Source of the DNA: TMP-86 sp964247385
GTDB lineage: Bacteria > Pseudomonadota > Gammaproteobacteria > Steroidobacterales > Steroidobacteraceae
NCBI GenBank assembly: GCA_964247385.1
Contig: CAXTUB010000022.1
Span: 1-38,973, forward strand
Direction of reading: 5' to 3'
DNA: 38,973 nucleotides
A program made the position numbers and the translations under genes. Every line of letters begins with the position of its first letter. Position 1 is the stretch's first letter. Of this stretch, positions 1 through 7,858 are shown piece after piece. The notes under the pieces were generated by a model, which saw only the letters and a list, made by a program, of their open reading frames with translations, was not told the DNA's origin and made no database searches.

Positions 1-885
1 GTAGATTTGTGTGGTCGACAAATCACTGTGACCGAGGAGCATCTGGACCACGCGCAGGTCGGCGCCATGATTCAACAAGTGTGTTGCGAATGCATGCCGC
101 AAGGTATGGGGTGAAAGCTCCTTCTCGACATTCGCTTTCTTCGCGTAGCGCTTGATGATGTGCCAAAACGCCTGCCGCGTCATGCGATCGCCGCGGCGCG
201 TCGGGAATAAATAATCCGTCTGCCTCTCGAGCAAAATCTCGACGCGCGGGCCTTGAGTGAACTGACGCAGCCAACGGATGGCCTCATCGCCGAGAGGAAT
301 CAAGCGCTCTCGGTTGCCCTTGCCGACCACGCGCAGGACGCCTTGATTAAAATTGATCTGATTGTGCTTGAGGCTCACCAACTCGGAGACGCGCAATCCC
401 GTGGCATACAGCACTTCGAGCATGGTGCGGTCGCGATGGCCGAGCGGGTCTGAAACCACGGGCGCCTCGAGCAACGCTTCCACTTCGGCTTCGGTCAGCG
501 ATTTCGGCAAGCTCCGGCCGATTTTCGGCATGGCGATCTGCGCGGTCGGATCTTCGCTCATCAAACCTTCGCGAATCATGTAGCGATAGAACCGGCGAAA
601 GCTCGAAAGCTGCCGCGCCGTGGAACGAGGCCTCGAGCCGCCCTCGACGCGCGCGGCGATGAATCCGAGTAAGTGAGTGCGCGTTGCCTTGAGAAGCGCG
701 CTGTCGCGTTCCTCCAGCCAGCGTGCGAGCGCCGTGAGGTCGGCGCGGTAGGCCGCGAGAGTATTGGCGGACAGGCCGCGCTCGGCCCAAACGGCGTCGA
801 GAAATTTTTGCAGCACCGGGTCGAACACGTCACCCGCAGGCGTTTCGCTGCGGGAAAAAACCGTCCTTTTCAATGCGGTCGACAT
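1..885 (-). CDS. xerD: Site-specific tyrosine recombinase XerD (C-terminus cut by the window edge)
   Basis: Tyrosine recombinase that, with XerC, resolves chromosome dimers at dif. The continuous minus-strand frame starts with ATG at 885 (MSTALKRTVF) and stays open to base 1. It has an N-terminal SAM-like core-binding domain (about residues 20-105, with AERGLSANTLAAYRADL) and a catalytic domain. The catalytic set is visible: Arg in ATGLRVSEL, Lys in VGKGNRERLIP, His-x-x-Arg in SPHTLRHAFA, and His in LLGHSDLSTTQIY. The last codon in the window (bases 1-3) is the nucleophilic Tyr itself, residue 295, so only the short C-terminal tail is missing. LLGHSDLSTTQIY favours XerD over XerC, where the usual form is LGHASLSTTQIY. 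The N-terminus is about 15 residues longer than in E. coli XerD. It is divergent from the aldo/keto reductase at 1073. Confidence 0.92.
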   Translation of the reverse strand, partial: MSTALKRTVFSRSETPAGDVFDPVLQKFLDAVWAERGLSANTLAAYRADLTALARWLEERDSALLKATRTHLLGFIAARVEGGSRPRSTARQLSSFRRFYRYMIREGLMSEDPTAQIAMPKIGRSLPKSLTEAEVEALLEAPVVSDPLGHRDRTMLEVLYATGLRVSELVSLKHNQINFNQGVLRVVGKGNRERLIPLGDEAIRWLRQFTQGPRVEILLERQTDYLFPTRRGDRMTRQAFWHIIKRYAKKANVEKELSPHTLRHAFATHLLNHGADLRVVQMLLGHSDLSTTQIY

Positions 886-1032
886 AGAGGCCTTTGCGAG
901 GGTGGCGTGCCTGGGGCTGCACGCGCAATGCGGGGGAGTATGCGAGGGCATGTTTCAAAGCTGCGTGAACGAACTCACACAACCCTAAAGTATTAACATA
1001 AGGAGAACCAAGTCACATTCGAAGTGGAGCAG

Positions 1033-1048
1033 GTCGCCGTACGGCGAC
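1033..1048. promoter_or_regulatory. Perfect 16-bp palindrome upstream of the aldo/keto reductase
   Basis: GTCGCCGTACGGCGAC reads identically on both strands and ends 24 bp before the ATG of the aldo/keto reductase. It lies just downstream of an AT-rich stretch (about 986-1000) that could hold a -10 element. The position suits an operator for a dimeric repressor. No regulator gene is adjacent, so the link is inference. Confidence 0.35.
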
Positions 1049-1072
1049 GACTGCCCGGGGAAATTCGTCGTC

Positions 1073-2050
1073 ATGAACAAACTTCAGCTGGTCAAGCTCG
1101 GCGTGAACGGTCCTCCGGTTGGAGTACAGGGCTTTGGGTGCATGGGGATGAGCGAATTCTACGGTGCAAGCGACGAGCGAGAAGCCATCGCCACCCTCCA
1201 TGCAGCCATCGACCGCGGCGCGACTCTCATCGACACGGCGGACATGTACGGTCGCGGCGCCAATGAAGAGTTGGTTGGCCATGCCCTGCACTCACGGCGC
1301 AGTGAAATCGTCTTGGCCACTAAATTCGGCATCGAGCGGCCGCCGGGCAATGACGCGGTGTTCGCCATCAACAATCGTCCCGATTACATTCTTCGCGCCG
1401 CGGACGCCTCGCTCGCCCGGCTCGGCGTCGACCTCATTGATCTTTACTATATGCATCGCCGCGATCGCTCTGTTCCGCTCGCCGATTCGATCGGCGCCAT
1501 GGCGTCGTTGGTCAAGGCGGGCAAGGTGCGCCATCTCGGGCTTTCGGAAGTCTCGGGCGATGAGTTGCAAGAAGCGCATGCCATTCATCCAATCACCGCT
1601 CTGCAATCCGAGTGGTCGGTATTTTCGCGTGAGATCGAACAAGGCCCGGTGCAGGCAGCGGCCAAGCTCGGAGTCGCGGTAGTCGCTTTTTCTCCGCTCG
1701 GGCGCGGGCAACTCACGGACACCCGCTATGCGCAAGGTGCGGCGGATCCGCGCGACATCAGGAATCGATATCCGAGGTTTAGCACCGCCCATGCCGAGGA
1801 GAACGAGCGCATTTTGCAAAGCATGCGTGCGTTGGCCGAATCACGCGGCTTGACCACGGCGCAGCTTGCCTTGGCTTGGCTGCAGCATCGTTCCCAGGTG
1901 CATCGGTTGACGGTGGTGCCCATCCCTGGCACTCGAAGACTTTCGCGCTTGGAGGAAAATCTCAAGGCCGCCAGCGTCGAGCTCGATGTCGAAGCGTTGA
2001 CCGCGTTGGAACCCCTGGCGGGCATCGTGGCAGGCGCACGAATGCGCTAG
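1073..2050 (+). CDS. Aldo/keto reductase
   Basis: NADPH-dependent oxidoreductase of the aldo/keto reductase superfamily, with a full-length (325 aa) TIM barrel. The catalytic tetrad is in place: Asp54 and Tyr59 (IDTADMYG), Lys84 (ATKFG) and His128 (YYMHR). The N-terminal pattern GFGCMGMSEFYG, the later SEVS and FSPLGRGQLT segments, and VPIPGTRRLSRLEEN near the C-terminus (NADP phosphate-binding region) resemble the AKR13/YakC-type subgroup that reduces aldehydes and other carbonyls. The physiological substrate cannot be read from sequence. The start is ATG 1073, preceded by a GGGGAA stretch about 10 nt upstream. The gene stands alone between divergent xerD and plsC, with a palindrome in its leader. 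Confidence 0.9.
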   Translation: MNKLQLVKLGVNGPPVGVQGFGCMGMSEFYGASDEREAIATLHAAIDRGATLIDTADMYGRGANEELVGHALHSRRSEIVLATKFGIERPPGNDAVFAINNRPDYILRAADASLARLGVDLIDLYYMHRRDRSVPLADSIGAMASLVKAGKVRHLGLSEVSGDELQEAHAIHPITALQSEWSVFSREIEQGPVQAAAKLGVAVVAFSPLGRGQLTDTRYAQGAADPRDIRNRYPRFSTAHAEENERILQSMRALAESRGLTTAQLALAWLQHRSQVHRLTVVPIPGTRRLSRLEENLKAASVELDVEALTALEPLAGIVAGARMR

Positions 2051-2168
2051 CGCGCGTCGCGTGCGGCTTTGACACTCTCGCAACCGCGAGGTGCCGCTTG
2101 AGAATGCGATCACACCCAGGGCCACATTGAGTGAAATGCGCGCGCTGTCCGCGTAACCTTGCGCGCGG

Positions 2169-2882
2169 GTGAGCAAGCTCCTGACCAAAGCCTATTCTGT
2201 TTTCTGCATCGCTTTGTTCGTGCCGATGGCGATTGGCGTGCTTCTCATCAATCTTCTGTTGCCAACGGTCGCATCGCGCCGTTGGGTCGCGCGGGCCGCT
2301 TCGCGCGTGTTTTTGCGAGCAGTGGGCTTGCGCATCGATGCCGAAGGACTGCATCGCTTGCCCTCCAAGCCCTGTGTGATCATCGCGAATCACGCCAGTT
2401 ATCTGGACGGTCTCGTTCTCGCCGCTGTGTTGCCGCCCCGCTTCGCGTTCATCATCAAGAAAGAGATGACGCGCGTGCCGGGCGCGAACCTCTTCTTGCG
2501 CGGGCTGGGCTCGGAATTCGTCGAGAGATTCGATCGTCACAAGAGCGCGGTCGATGCGCGGCGCGTGGTGCGTCGTGCCGGTACCGGACAATCCATGGTG
2601 TTTTTTCCCGAAGGCACGTTCAACGGACGGCGCGCTATTGGCAAGTTTCACGGAGGAGCGTTCGCGACGGCCGCGCGCAACCACATGCCGATCGTGGCCA
2701 TGGCGATCATTGGGACTCGAGATGCGCTGCCGTCGGGCACATTACTCATGCGCAGAGCGCCGATTCGGGTGGCCGTGCTCGAAGGTTTGGATTCCCGTGA
2801 GCTGCAAGGCGCGGGGCGCGAGCTGCGGCACAAGGCTCGCTCCTTGATCGCAGCGGCCGTCGGCGAAGAGCTCGCCGCGTAG
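2169..2882 (+). CDS. plsC: 1-acyl-sn-glycerol-3-phosphate acyltransferase (PlsC family)
   Basis: Membrane-associated acyltransferase of phospholipid synthesis that converts lysophosphatidate to phosphatidate. The 237-aa protein opens with a hydrophobic segment (about residues 9-33). It then shows the four acyltransferase blocks: N74-H75-x4-D80 (NHASYLD, catalytic His/Asp), the FERFDR region around 118-123, FFPEGTFNG at 145-153 (glycerophosphate binding), and a later PIVAMAI block. The start is GTG at 2169 (MSKLLTKAYS); no ATG fits nearby. Genomes often carry several PlsC paralogues, so this may be a secondary copy that acts on other lipids. Its neighbours do not indicate a special role. Confidence 0.88.
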   Translation: MSKLLTKAYSVFCIALFVPMAIGVLLINLLLPTVASRRWVARAASRVFLRAVGLRIDAEGLHRLPSKPCVIIANHASYLDGLVLAAVLPPRFAFIIKKEMTRVPGANLFLRGLGSEFVERFDRHKSAVDARRVVRRAGTGQSMVFFPEGTFNGRRAIGKFHGGAFATAARNHMPIVAMAIIGTRDALPSGTLLMRRAPIRVAVLEGLDSRELQGAGRELRHKARSLIAAAVGEELAA

Positions 2883-3002
2883 GGTCGCTCCGCGCAGACG
2901 ATGTGAAGCGCGGATTTTCAAAAAGTCAGCGCAAATTTCCGCAAGTGAACCTAAACTTTCGGGCTTGGATTCCGCGCTCTTTTCTGTGCGCGCGGTTCAA
3001 TG

Positions 3003-3018
3003 CGACGGCTGAAGCCGT
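3003..3018. repeat. REP-like short palindrome
   Basis: GACGGCTGAAGCCGTC has 7-bp perfect arms around a 2-bp centre and sits in the plsC-thiolase gap. The other strand reads GGGACGGCTTCAGCCGTC, which resembles the GCGGCTTCAGCCGC core of extragenic palindromes common in Xanthomonadaceae and pseudomonads. Only one copy lies in this window, so repeat status is inferred from that resemblance. Confidence 0.4.
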
Positions 3019-3039
3019 CCCTGTGCCCCGGGCCGTACA

Positions 3040-3068
3040 TTGACGGCTATTATCCTGCAGCGCAAAAT
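3040..3068 (+). promoter_or_regulatory. Candidate sigma-70 promoter for the thiolase operon
   Basis: A -35-like TTGACG (3040-3045, 5 of 6 matches) and a -10-like CAAAAT (3063-3068, 4 of 6) are separated by 17 bp. Transcription would begin near 3075, which rules out the upstream in-frame start at 3000 and supports ATG 3093. That ATG has an AGGA motif 6 nt before it. Confidence 0.4.
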
Positions 3069-3092
3069 TCGCAGTCCCCATCAGGATTCATC

Positions 3093-4280
3093 ATGGCGCA
3101 AGACTCGCTGGTCATTTTGGCTGCACAACGCACGCCGCTCGGCGCATTTCAGGGCATGTTTTCGCAGGTCACCGCAACGCAGCTGGGCTCGGCCGCCATT
3201 CGCGGCGCCCTCTCGGCGAGCGGCGTGCCGGCAGATCAAGTCGATGAAGTCTTCATGGGATGTGTGCTGCCGGCGGGCTTGGGTCAGGCGCCGGCTCGGC
3301 AAGCTGCGCTCGATGCGGGCATTCCCAAGAGCGTGCCGTGCAACACCATCAATAAAATGTGCGGATCCGGCATGCGCGCCATCATGTTGGCGGGCGACCA
3401 ATTGCTCGCGCATCACGCTCGGGTCGTGGTAGCCGGCGGCCTCGAGTCGATGACCAACGCGCCGTACCTGTTGCCCAAAGCGCGCGGCGGCTATCGCATG
3501 GGCCATGGCACGGTCATCGACCATATGTACACGGATGGCCTGCAGAGCCCCTGGGACGGCAAGCTGATGGGAAGTTTCGCAGACAGCACGGCCGCCCGCT
3601 ATGAATTCACGCGCGCCGATCAAGATGCGTTCGCGGCCGAGTCGGTGCGCCGCGCCAAGCAGGCCGTCGAAAATGGCGCCTTCGATGCGGAGATCGCGCC
3701 CGTTGTTGCGAAGAATCGCAAGGGCGAAGTGACCATCGACAAGGACGAAACCCCATTCACGTTGGATCTTGAAAAGATTCCCACGCTGAAGCCCGCGTTC
3801 AATAAAGACGGCACGGTCACGGCGGCCAGCTCATCCAGCATTTCCGACGGCGCTGCGGCGACCGTGCTCACGCGCGAATCCATCGCAAGAGAGCGGGGCT
3901 GGAAGCCGATCGCGCGGCTTGTCGGCTATGCGTCGCATGCGCTCGATCCCGAGTGGTTCACCGTTGCGCCGGTGGGTGCATTGCGCAAGGTCATGCAGCA
4001 GGTCGGCTGGTCGGTCAAAGACGTCGATTTGTTCGAAGTCAATGAGGCGTTTGCGGTGGTCACCATGGCCGCGATGAAGGATCTTGGGCTCGATCACGCA
4101 AAGGTCAACGTCAACGGTGGAGCTTGTGCTCTGGGTCATCCCATCGGGGCCACCGGCGCGCGCATTACGGCGACGCTCATTCACGCCCTGGCCGCGCGAG
4201 GCTTGAGGCGCGGCGTTGCGGGATTGTGCATCGGTGGTGGTGAAGCGGTGGCGATCGCAGTCGAACGAGTGGAGCCATGA
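3093..4280 (+). CDS. Acetyl-CoA C-acyltransferase (thiolase, biosynthetic/AtoB type)
   Basis: Thiolase that cleaves or forms the C-C bond of acetoacetyl-CoA or 2-methylacetoacetyl-CoA. The 395-aa length matches the family. The nucleophile is Cys90 (NTINKMCGSGMRA), His349 lies in CALGHPIGATGAR, and the second catalytic Cys379 is in GLCIGGGEA. NEAF, in the segment LFEVNEAFAVV, is also conserved. I chose ATG 3093 because homology begins there (MAQDSLVILAAQRTPLGAF) and an AGGA lies 6 nt upstream; the frame extends to 3000 without family similarity. The stop overlaps the ATG of the following short-chain dehydrogenase by 4 nt (ATGA), so the two are translationally coupled. Together they match the last two steps of isoleucine degradation (inference from pairing). 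Confidence 0.92.
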   Translation: MAQDSLVILAAQRTPLGAFQGMFSQVTATQLGSAAIRGALSASGVPADQVDEVFMGCVLPAGLGQAPARQAALDAGIPKSVPCNTINKMCGSGMRAIMLAGDQLLAHHARVVVAGGLESMTNAPYLLPKARGGYRMGHGTVIDHMYTDGLQSPWDGKLMGSFADSTAARYEFTRADQDAFAAESVRRAKQAVENGAFDAEIAPVVAKNRKGEVTIDKDETPFTLDLEKIPTLKPAFNKDGTVTAASSSSISDGAAATVLTRESIARERGWKPIARLVGYASHALDPEWFTVAPVGALRKVMQQVGWSVKDVDLFEVNEAFAVVTMAAMKDLGLDHAKVNVNGGACALGHPIGATGARITATLIHALAARGLRRGVAGLCIGGGEAVAIAVERVEP

Positions 4281-5044
4281 AAATCGACGCAGCCTGCGCC
4301 GTCATCAGCGGCGGAGCCTCAGGACTGGGTCGTGCGGTCGCTGCGCACCTCGTCGCCGCAGGGGGGAAGGCGGCGCTCCTCGATGTTCAGGAACAAGCGG
4401 GCCGCGATTCGGCCGCCGCGCTTGGCCCGAGCTCGCGATTCTTTCAATGCGACGTGACGCAGGAGCGCAGCGTCGCAGCGGCCGTCGAAGGCGCTAAGAA
4501 TTTCATGGGCGCGGTGAATCTCCTGGTCAATTGCGCCGGAGTAGTCGGAGCGGGACGTTTGCTCGGCAAGGCGGCGCCCATGAGCGCCGAGTTTTTTCAG
4601 AAAGTGCTGCAGATCAATTTGTTCGGTACATTTTTGATGGATCGGGAGTGCGCACAGGCGATGATCGGCAATGCGCCGACCGCGGATGGTGAACGCGGGC
4701 TCATCATCCATACGGCATCGGTTGCCGCATATGAAGGGCAGATCGGTCAGATCGCCTACTCCGCCACCAAAGGTGCGGTGCTCGCCATGGCCTTGCCGCT
4801 GGCGCGTGAGCTCGCCATGTACGGCATTCGCGTCATGACCATTGCTCCTGGCGTTTTCGAAACACCGATGGTCTCCGCAATGACCGATGAGCTGCGCGCC
4901 TCATTATCTGCGCAAGTGCCGTTTCCTAAGCGCTTGGGCCGCGCCGAGGAATACGCGGGCCTGGTGGCACATCTGTTCGAATCGCCTTATCTGAATGGCG
5001 AGAGCATTCGGCTCGACGGCGCCATCCGGATGCAGCCAAAATAA
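4277..5044 (+). CDS. SDR-family 3-hydroxyacyl-CoA dehydrogenase (HSD17B10-like)
   Basis: NAD-dependent short-chain dehydrogenase of 255 aa. It resembles type II 3-hydroxyacyl-CoA / 3-hydroxy-2-methylbutyryl-CoA dehydrogenase. The Rossmann motif is SGGASGLGRA (11-20), the acidic NAD-selecting position is Asp36 (ALLDV), and NCAGVVGAG follows at 85-93. The catalytic Ser148, Tyr161 and Lys165 lie in TASVAAYEGQIGQIAYSATKG. The HSD10-like signs are the N-C-A-G-V segment, the long insert before the active site (NAPTADGERGLIIHTAS) and the APGVFETPM loop. Translation is coupled to the thiolase upstream. The likely reaction is oxidation of a 3-hydroxyacyl-CoA to the 3-ketoacyl-CoA that the thiolase then cleaves. 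The exact chain preference is not readable. Confidence 0.88.
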   Translation: MKIDAACAVISGGASGLGRAVAAHLVAAGGKAALLDVQEQAGRDSAAALGPSSRFFQCDVTQERSVAAAVEGAKNFMGAVNLLVNCAGVVGAGRLLGKAAPMSAEFFQKVLQINLFGTFLMDRECAQAMIGNAPTADGERGLIIHTASVAAYEGQIGQIAYSATKGAVLAMALPLARELAMYGIRVMTIAPGVFETPMVSAMTDELRASLSAQVPFPKRLGRAEEYAGLVAHLFESPYLNGESIRLDGAIRMQPK

Positions 5045-5048
5045 TCCT

Positions 5049-5081
5049 TGCGCCGCAGGAGCTCCTTGAGCCTTCGGCGCA
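5049..5081 (+). other. Intercistronic stem-loop between the SDR gene and ETF-QO
   Basis: TGCGCCG (5049-5055) pairs perfectly with CGGCGCA (5075-5081), and an inner GCTC/GAGC stem lies around CTT. There is no T-run after it, so it is not a classical intrinsic terminator. It may be an mRNA processing or stability element that separates two genes of one operon. Confidence 0.4.
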
Positions 5082-5108
5082 GTTCACTGGAAGCACAGAC
5101 AGAAGCGC

Positions 5109-6719
5109 ATGAGCAACGAAATTCAGCGGGACGTCATGGAGTACGACGTGGCCATCGTGGGCGCAGGGCCCGCCGGCCTTGCGTGCGCCATCCGCTTGAA
5201 GCAGCTGAATGGGGACTTGAACGTGTGCGTGCTCGAAAAAGCATCCGCTCTCGGCGCACAGGCGTTGAGCGGCGCGGTATTCGAGCCTGGCGTTCTCGAT
5301 GGCTTGTTTCCCGATTGGCGCAAGACGCCGCCCGCAACGTGCGTTGCGGCTTCACGCGATGAGTTCGTCTTCCTCACCCGCAAGAAGCGCTACAAGCTGC
5401 CGACACCGCCGCAGATGAAAAATCACGGCAACCTCATCATCTCGCTCGGTCAGCTCACGCCCGTGCTTGGCGCCGAAGCCGAGCGGCTCGGCGTCGATGT
5501 ATTTGCCGGGTTTGCCGGCGCCGAGGCGCTGTTCGATGAATCCGGCAGAGTCAAAGGTGTGCGCATCGGCGACATGGGTGTGGAAAAAAACGGCGAACCC
5601 GGCCCCAATTTCACGCCCGGCCCCGAGATTCTCGCGAAGCACACGGTGCTGGCCGAAGGCTGTCGCGGCAACATTTCCAAGCAGCTCATCAATCGTTTTT
5701 CGCTGGCCGAAAATTCATCTCCGCAGACGTATGGCCTGGGCTACAAGGAACTCTGGCAAGTGCCGTCGGGACGCAGCGAGCCCGGCCTGATTCAACACAG
5801 CGTGGGCTGGCCGCTCGATGACAAGACTTATGGCGGCAGCTTTATTTATCATCTCAACGATAACAAAATCGCCGTTGGCTTCGTGGTGGGGCTCGATTAT
5901 CAAGATCCGCGCTTCAAGCCATTTGAGGCATTCCAGCAATTCAAGAATCACCCTTCCATCAAGCCGTTGTTCGAAGGCGGTGAGATTGCATCGGCTGGGG
6001 CGCGCACGCTGATCGAAGGCGGCTATCAGTCCATGCCCATGCTCGAGATGCCCGGCGCGCTGCTCGCGGGAGACGCGGGCGGCACGCTCAATACGCCAAA
6101 AATCAAGGGCATCCATCAGGCCATGCGCTCGGGAATTCTCGCGGCCGAACATTTGGTCGAGACCGATAGCAGCGCAGGGTTCGATGCGCGGTGGCGGGCC
6201 TCCGCGGGTGGGCGTGAGCTGCACAAAGTGCGCAACATCCGGCCCGGGTTCAAGCGCGGCTTGTGGTGGGGCATCGCGAATGCCGGCTTGGAGACCGTGA
6301 CTGCAGGAAAGCTGCCGTGGACTCTGCCCAATCACGCCGACCACTCGGCGCTTGCGCGCCTGCAAGATTATGAATCACCGGATCGCGGCTGGGGCGAGCG
6401 GGATCTGCCGCCGCGCGACCGGCTGGCCTCGGTATTTTTTGCGGCCACGGCGCACGATGAGAATCAACCGGTGCACCTGCATGTGGCCGACACGTCCATC
6501 TGCGCTTCGCGCTGCATCGTCGAGTTCGACAACCCGTGCACGAGATTTTGTCCGGCCGCCGTTTACGAGATGATCGATGACGGCGCCGGAGGCAAGCGGC
6601 TGCACATCAACGCGTCGAACTGCGTGCACTGTAAGGCGTGCGACATCAAGGACCCGTACGGCATCATCAACTGGGTCACGCCCGAGGGCGGCTCGGGCCC
6701 GAATTATCAAGGACTTTGA
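5109..6719 (+). CDS. Electron transfer flavoprotein-ubiquinone oxidoreductase
   Basis: Membrane-associated FAD / 4Fe-4S enzyme that passes electrons from ETF, reduced by acyl-CoA and other dehydrogenases, to ubiquinone. The 536-aa protein has an N-terminal FAD dinucleotide motif GAGPAG (18-23) followed by an ERK-type ribose-binding stretch (LEKAS). The ubiquinone/FAD domains include AGDAGGTLNTPKIKGIHQAM. The C-terminal cluster domain carries CTRFCPAAVYE (Cys477, Cys481) and CVHCKACDIKDP (Cys505, 508, 511). By analogy with mammalian ETF-QO, the cluster ligands are Cys481, 505, 508 and 511. It ends with the family-typical GGSGPNYQGL. ATG 5109 is used; an internal ATG at 5136 begins MEYDVAIVG and is an alternative. 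It sits behind the thiolase/SDR pair, which fits acyl-CoA oxidation. Its stop overlaps the zapE start. Confidence 0.95.
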   Translation: MSNEIQRDVMEYDVAIVGAGPAGLACAIRLKQLNGDLNVCVLEKASALGAQALSGAVFEPGVLDGLFPDWRKTPPATCVAASRDEFVFLTRKKRYKLPTPPQMKNHGNLIISLGQLTPVLGAEAERLGVDVFAGFAGAEALFDESGRVKGVRIGDMGVEKNGEPGPNFTPGPEILAKHTVLAEGCRGNISKQLINRFSLAENSSPQTYGLGYKELWQVPSGRSEPGLIQHSVGWPLDDKTYGGSFIYHLNDNKIAVGFVVGLDYQDPRFKPFEAFQQFKNHPSIKPLFEGGEIASAGARTLIEGGYQSMPMLEMPGALLAGDAGGTLNTPKIKGIHQAMRSGILAAEHLVETDSSAGFDARWRASAGGRELHKVRNIRPGFKRGLWWGIANAGLETVTAGKLPWTLPNHADHSALARLQDYESPDRGWGERDLPPRDRLASVFFAATAHDENQPVHLHVADTSICASRCIVEFDNPCTRFCPAAVYEMIDDGAGGKRLHINASNCVHCKACDIKDPYGIINWVTPEGGSGPNYQGL

Positions 6720-7849
6720 GCGCCAAGAGGTCGGCTCGTACGCATCGAGTCAGCGCGCAGCTCGAGCAAGCAATCGCCACAGGCCAGATCGAGGCTGAAG
6801 ATTCGCAGCGCCAGGCCGCTGCTGCGCTCGATCGAATCGAAGCTCGAATGCGAGAGCCGGTGCACGGCTGGGTGGCGCAGATGAGGAGTGCGCTGCGGCC
6901 ACGCCGCGCGCCATCACCCCACGGCGCATATCTCTGGGGCCCCGTCGGCCGCGGCAAGACCTATCTCATGGATCTATTTTTCGCACAAGCTCCGGGCCCG
7001 CGAAAAACTCGCGAGCATTTTTATCGTTTCATGCGCAATGTGCACGCAGAGCTCAAGGCGCTGGGCCCAGCGCGTGATCCGCTCGAAGCCGTGGCGGCCA
7101 ATCTCGCCTCGAAGTTTGAGCTGATCTGCCTGGATGAGTTCATGGTGGCGGATATCGGCGATGCCATGATTCTGGGAAATTTGCTACAAGCGCTTTTTTC
7201 CCGCAACGTCACGTTGGTGATGACTTCGAACTCACCGCCCCGTGAGCTCTACAAGGACGGCTTGCAACGGCAGCGCTTTTTACCTGCAATTCATCTGTTG
7301 GAAACGCGCTTGGAAGTCATCGGGATGCCCGGAGTGCATGACTTCAGATTGCGCCAACTGCGCCAGAGCGGAACGTATTTCGATTCCTCCATGCCTGATT
7401 CGCAGGACCGTTTGCAGAGCGCATTCGCGCGCTTGACTCATGGCACGCCCGTGAGTCACGCACCGCTCGTGGTGCATGGGCGCGCAATTCCGATCGTCGC
7501 CCGCGCCGGCGGCGTCGTGTGGCTCGAGTTTTCAGCGGCTTGCGGCAGCGCCCGAAGTGCTCTCGACTACATCGATGTGGCGCAGGATTTCCATACCGTG
7601 TTGCTGACGGCCATACCGGTCATGGATGAGACCGCGGACAACGCCGCGCGCCGTTTCATCGCGCTGATCGATGAGCTCTACGACCGTGGGGTCAAATTGA
7701 TCGCCTCCGCGGCCGCAGCGCCTCATGCTCTCTACTTGGGCACGCAGCTACGCGCCGATTTCGAGCGCACGGCGAGCCGGCTCGTGCAGATGCAAGCGGA
7801 TGGGTATTTGTCGTCGTGCCACCGCGCGGGTGTGCAGTCGATCAATTGA
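6716..7849 (+). CDS. zapE: Cell division protein ZapE (AFG1-like ATPase)
   Basis: AAA-family ATPase that in E. coli acts on FtsZ during constriction; the mitochondrial homologue is AFG1/LACE1. Starting at TTG 6716, inside the overlap CTTTGAG with the ETF-QO stop, gives 377 aa, about the length of E. coli ZapE. The frame remains open upstream to 6638, but that part overlaps ETF-QO and has no family similarity. Walker A is GPVGRGKT (75-82, Lys81). Walker B is LICLDEF (136-142), followed by MVADIGDAMIL. A sensor-like TSNSPPRELYKDGLQRQRFLPAI region (longer than shown by any single motif) and an FDSSMPD segment follow. Coupling to a respiratory gene looks incidental. Confidence 0.93.
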   Translation: MSAKRSARTHRVSAQLEQAIATGQIEAEDSQRQAAAALDRIEARMREPVHGWVAQMRSALRPRRAPSPHGAYLWGPVGRGKTYLMDLFFAQAPGPRKTREHFYRFMRNVHAELKALGPARDPLEAVAANLASKFELICLDEFMVADIGDAMILGNLLQALFSRNVTLVMTSNSPPRELYKDGLQRQRFLPAIHLLETRLEVIGMPGVHDFRLRQLRQSGTYFDSSMPDSQDRLQSAFARLTHGTPVSHAPLVVHGRAIPIVARAGGVVWLEFSAACGSARSALDYIDVAQDFHTVLLTAIPVMDETADNAARRFIALIDELYDRGVKLIASAAAAPHALYLGTQLRADFERTASRLVQMQADGYLSSCHRAGVQSIN

Positions 7850-7858
7850 CGGGAATCA

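Noticed and set aside
347..833. Long minus-strand frames overlapping xerD (147 aa and 85 aa)
   Set aside because: They are in other frames; the frame with the tyrosine-recombinase motifs runs continuously from 885 to 1.
1..885. XerD as a sign of an integrative element or integron
   Set aside because: The motifs are those of housekeeping XerD; no attachment site, tRNA or phage gene is nearby.
2069..2097. TTGACA hexamer and CTCGC/GCGAG hairpin before plsC
   Set aside because: There is no -10 element at 16-18 bp (TGCCGC region) and the 5-bp hairpin has no T-run, so I list neither a promoter nor a terminator.
5715..6365. 216-aa antisense frame inside ETF-QO
   Set aside because: Shadow of a well-conserved gene; no motif and no ribosome site that I can see.
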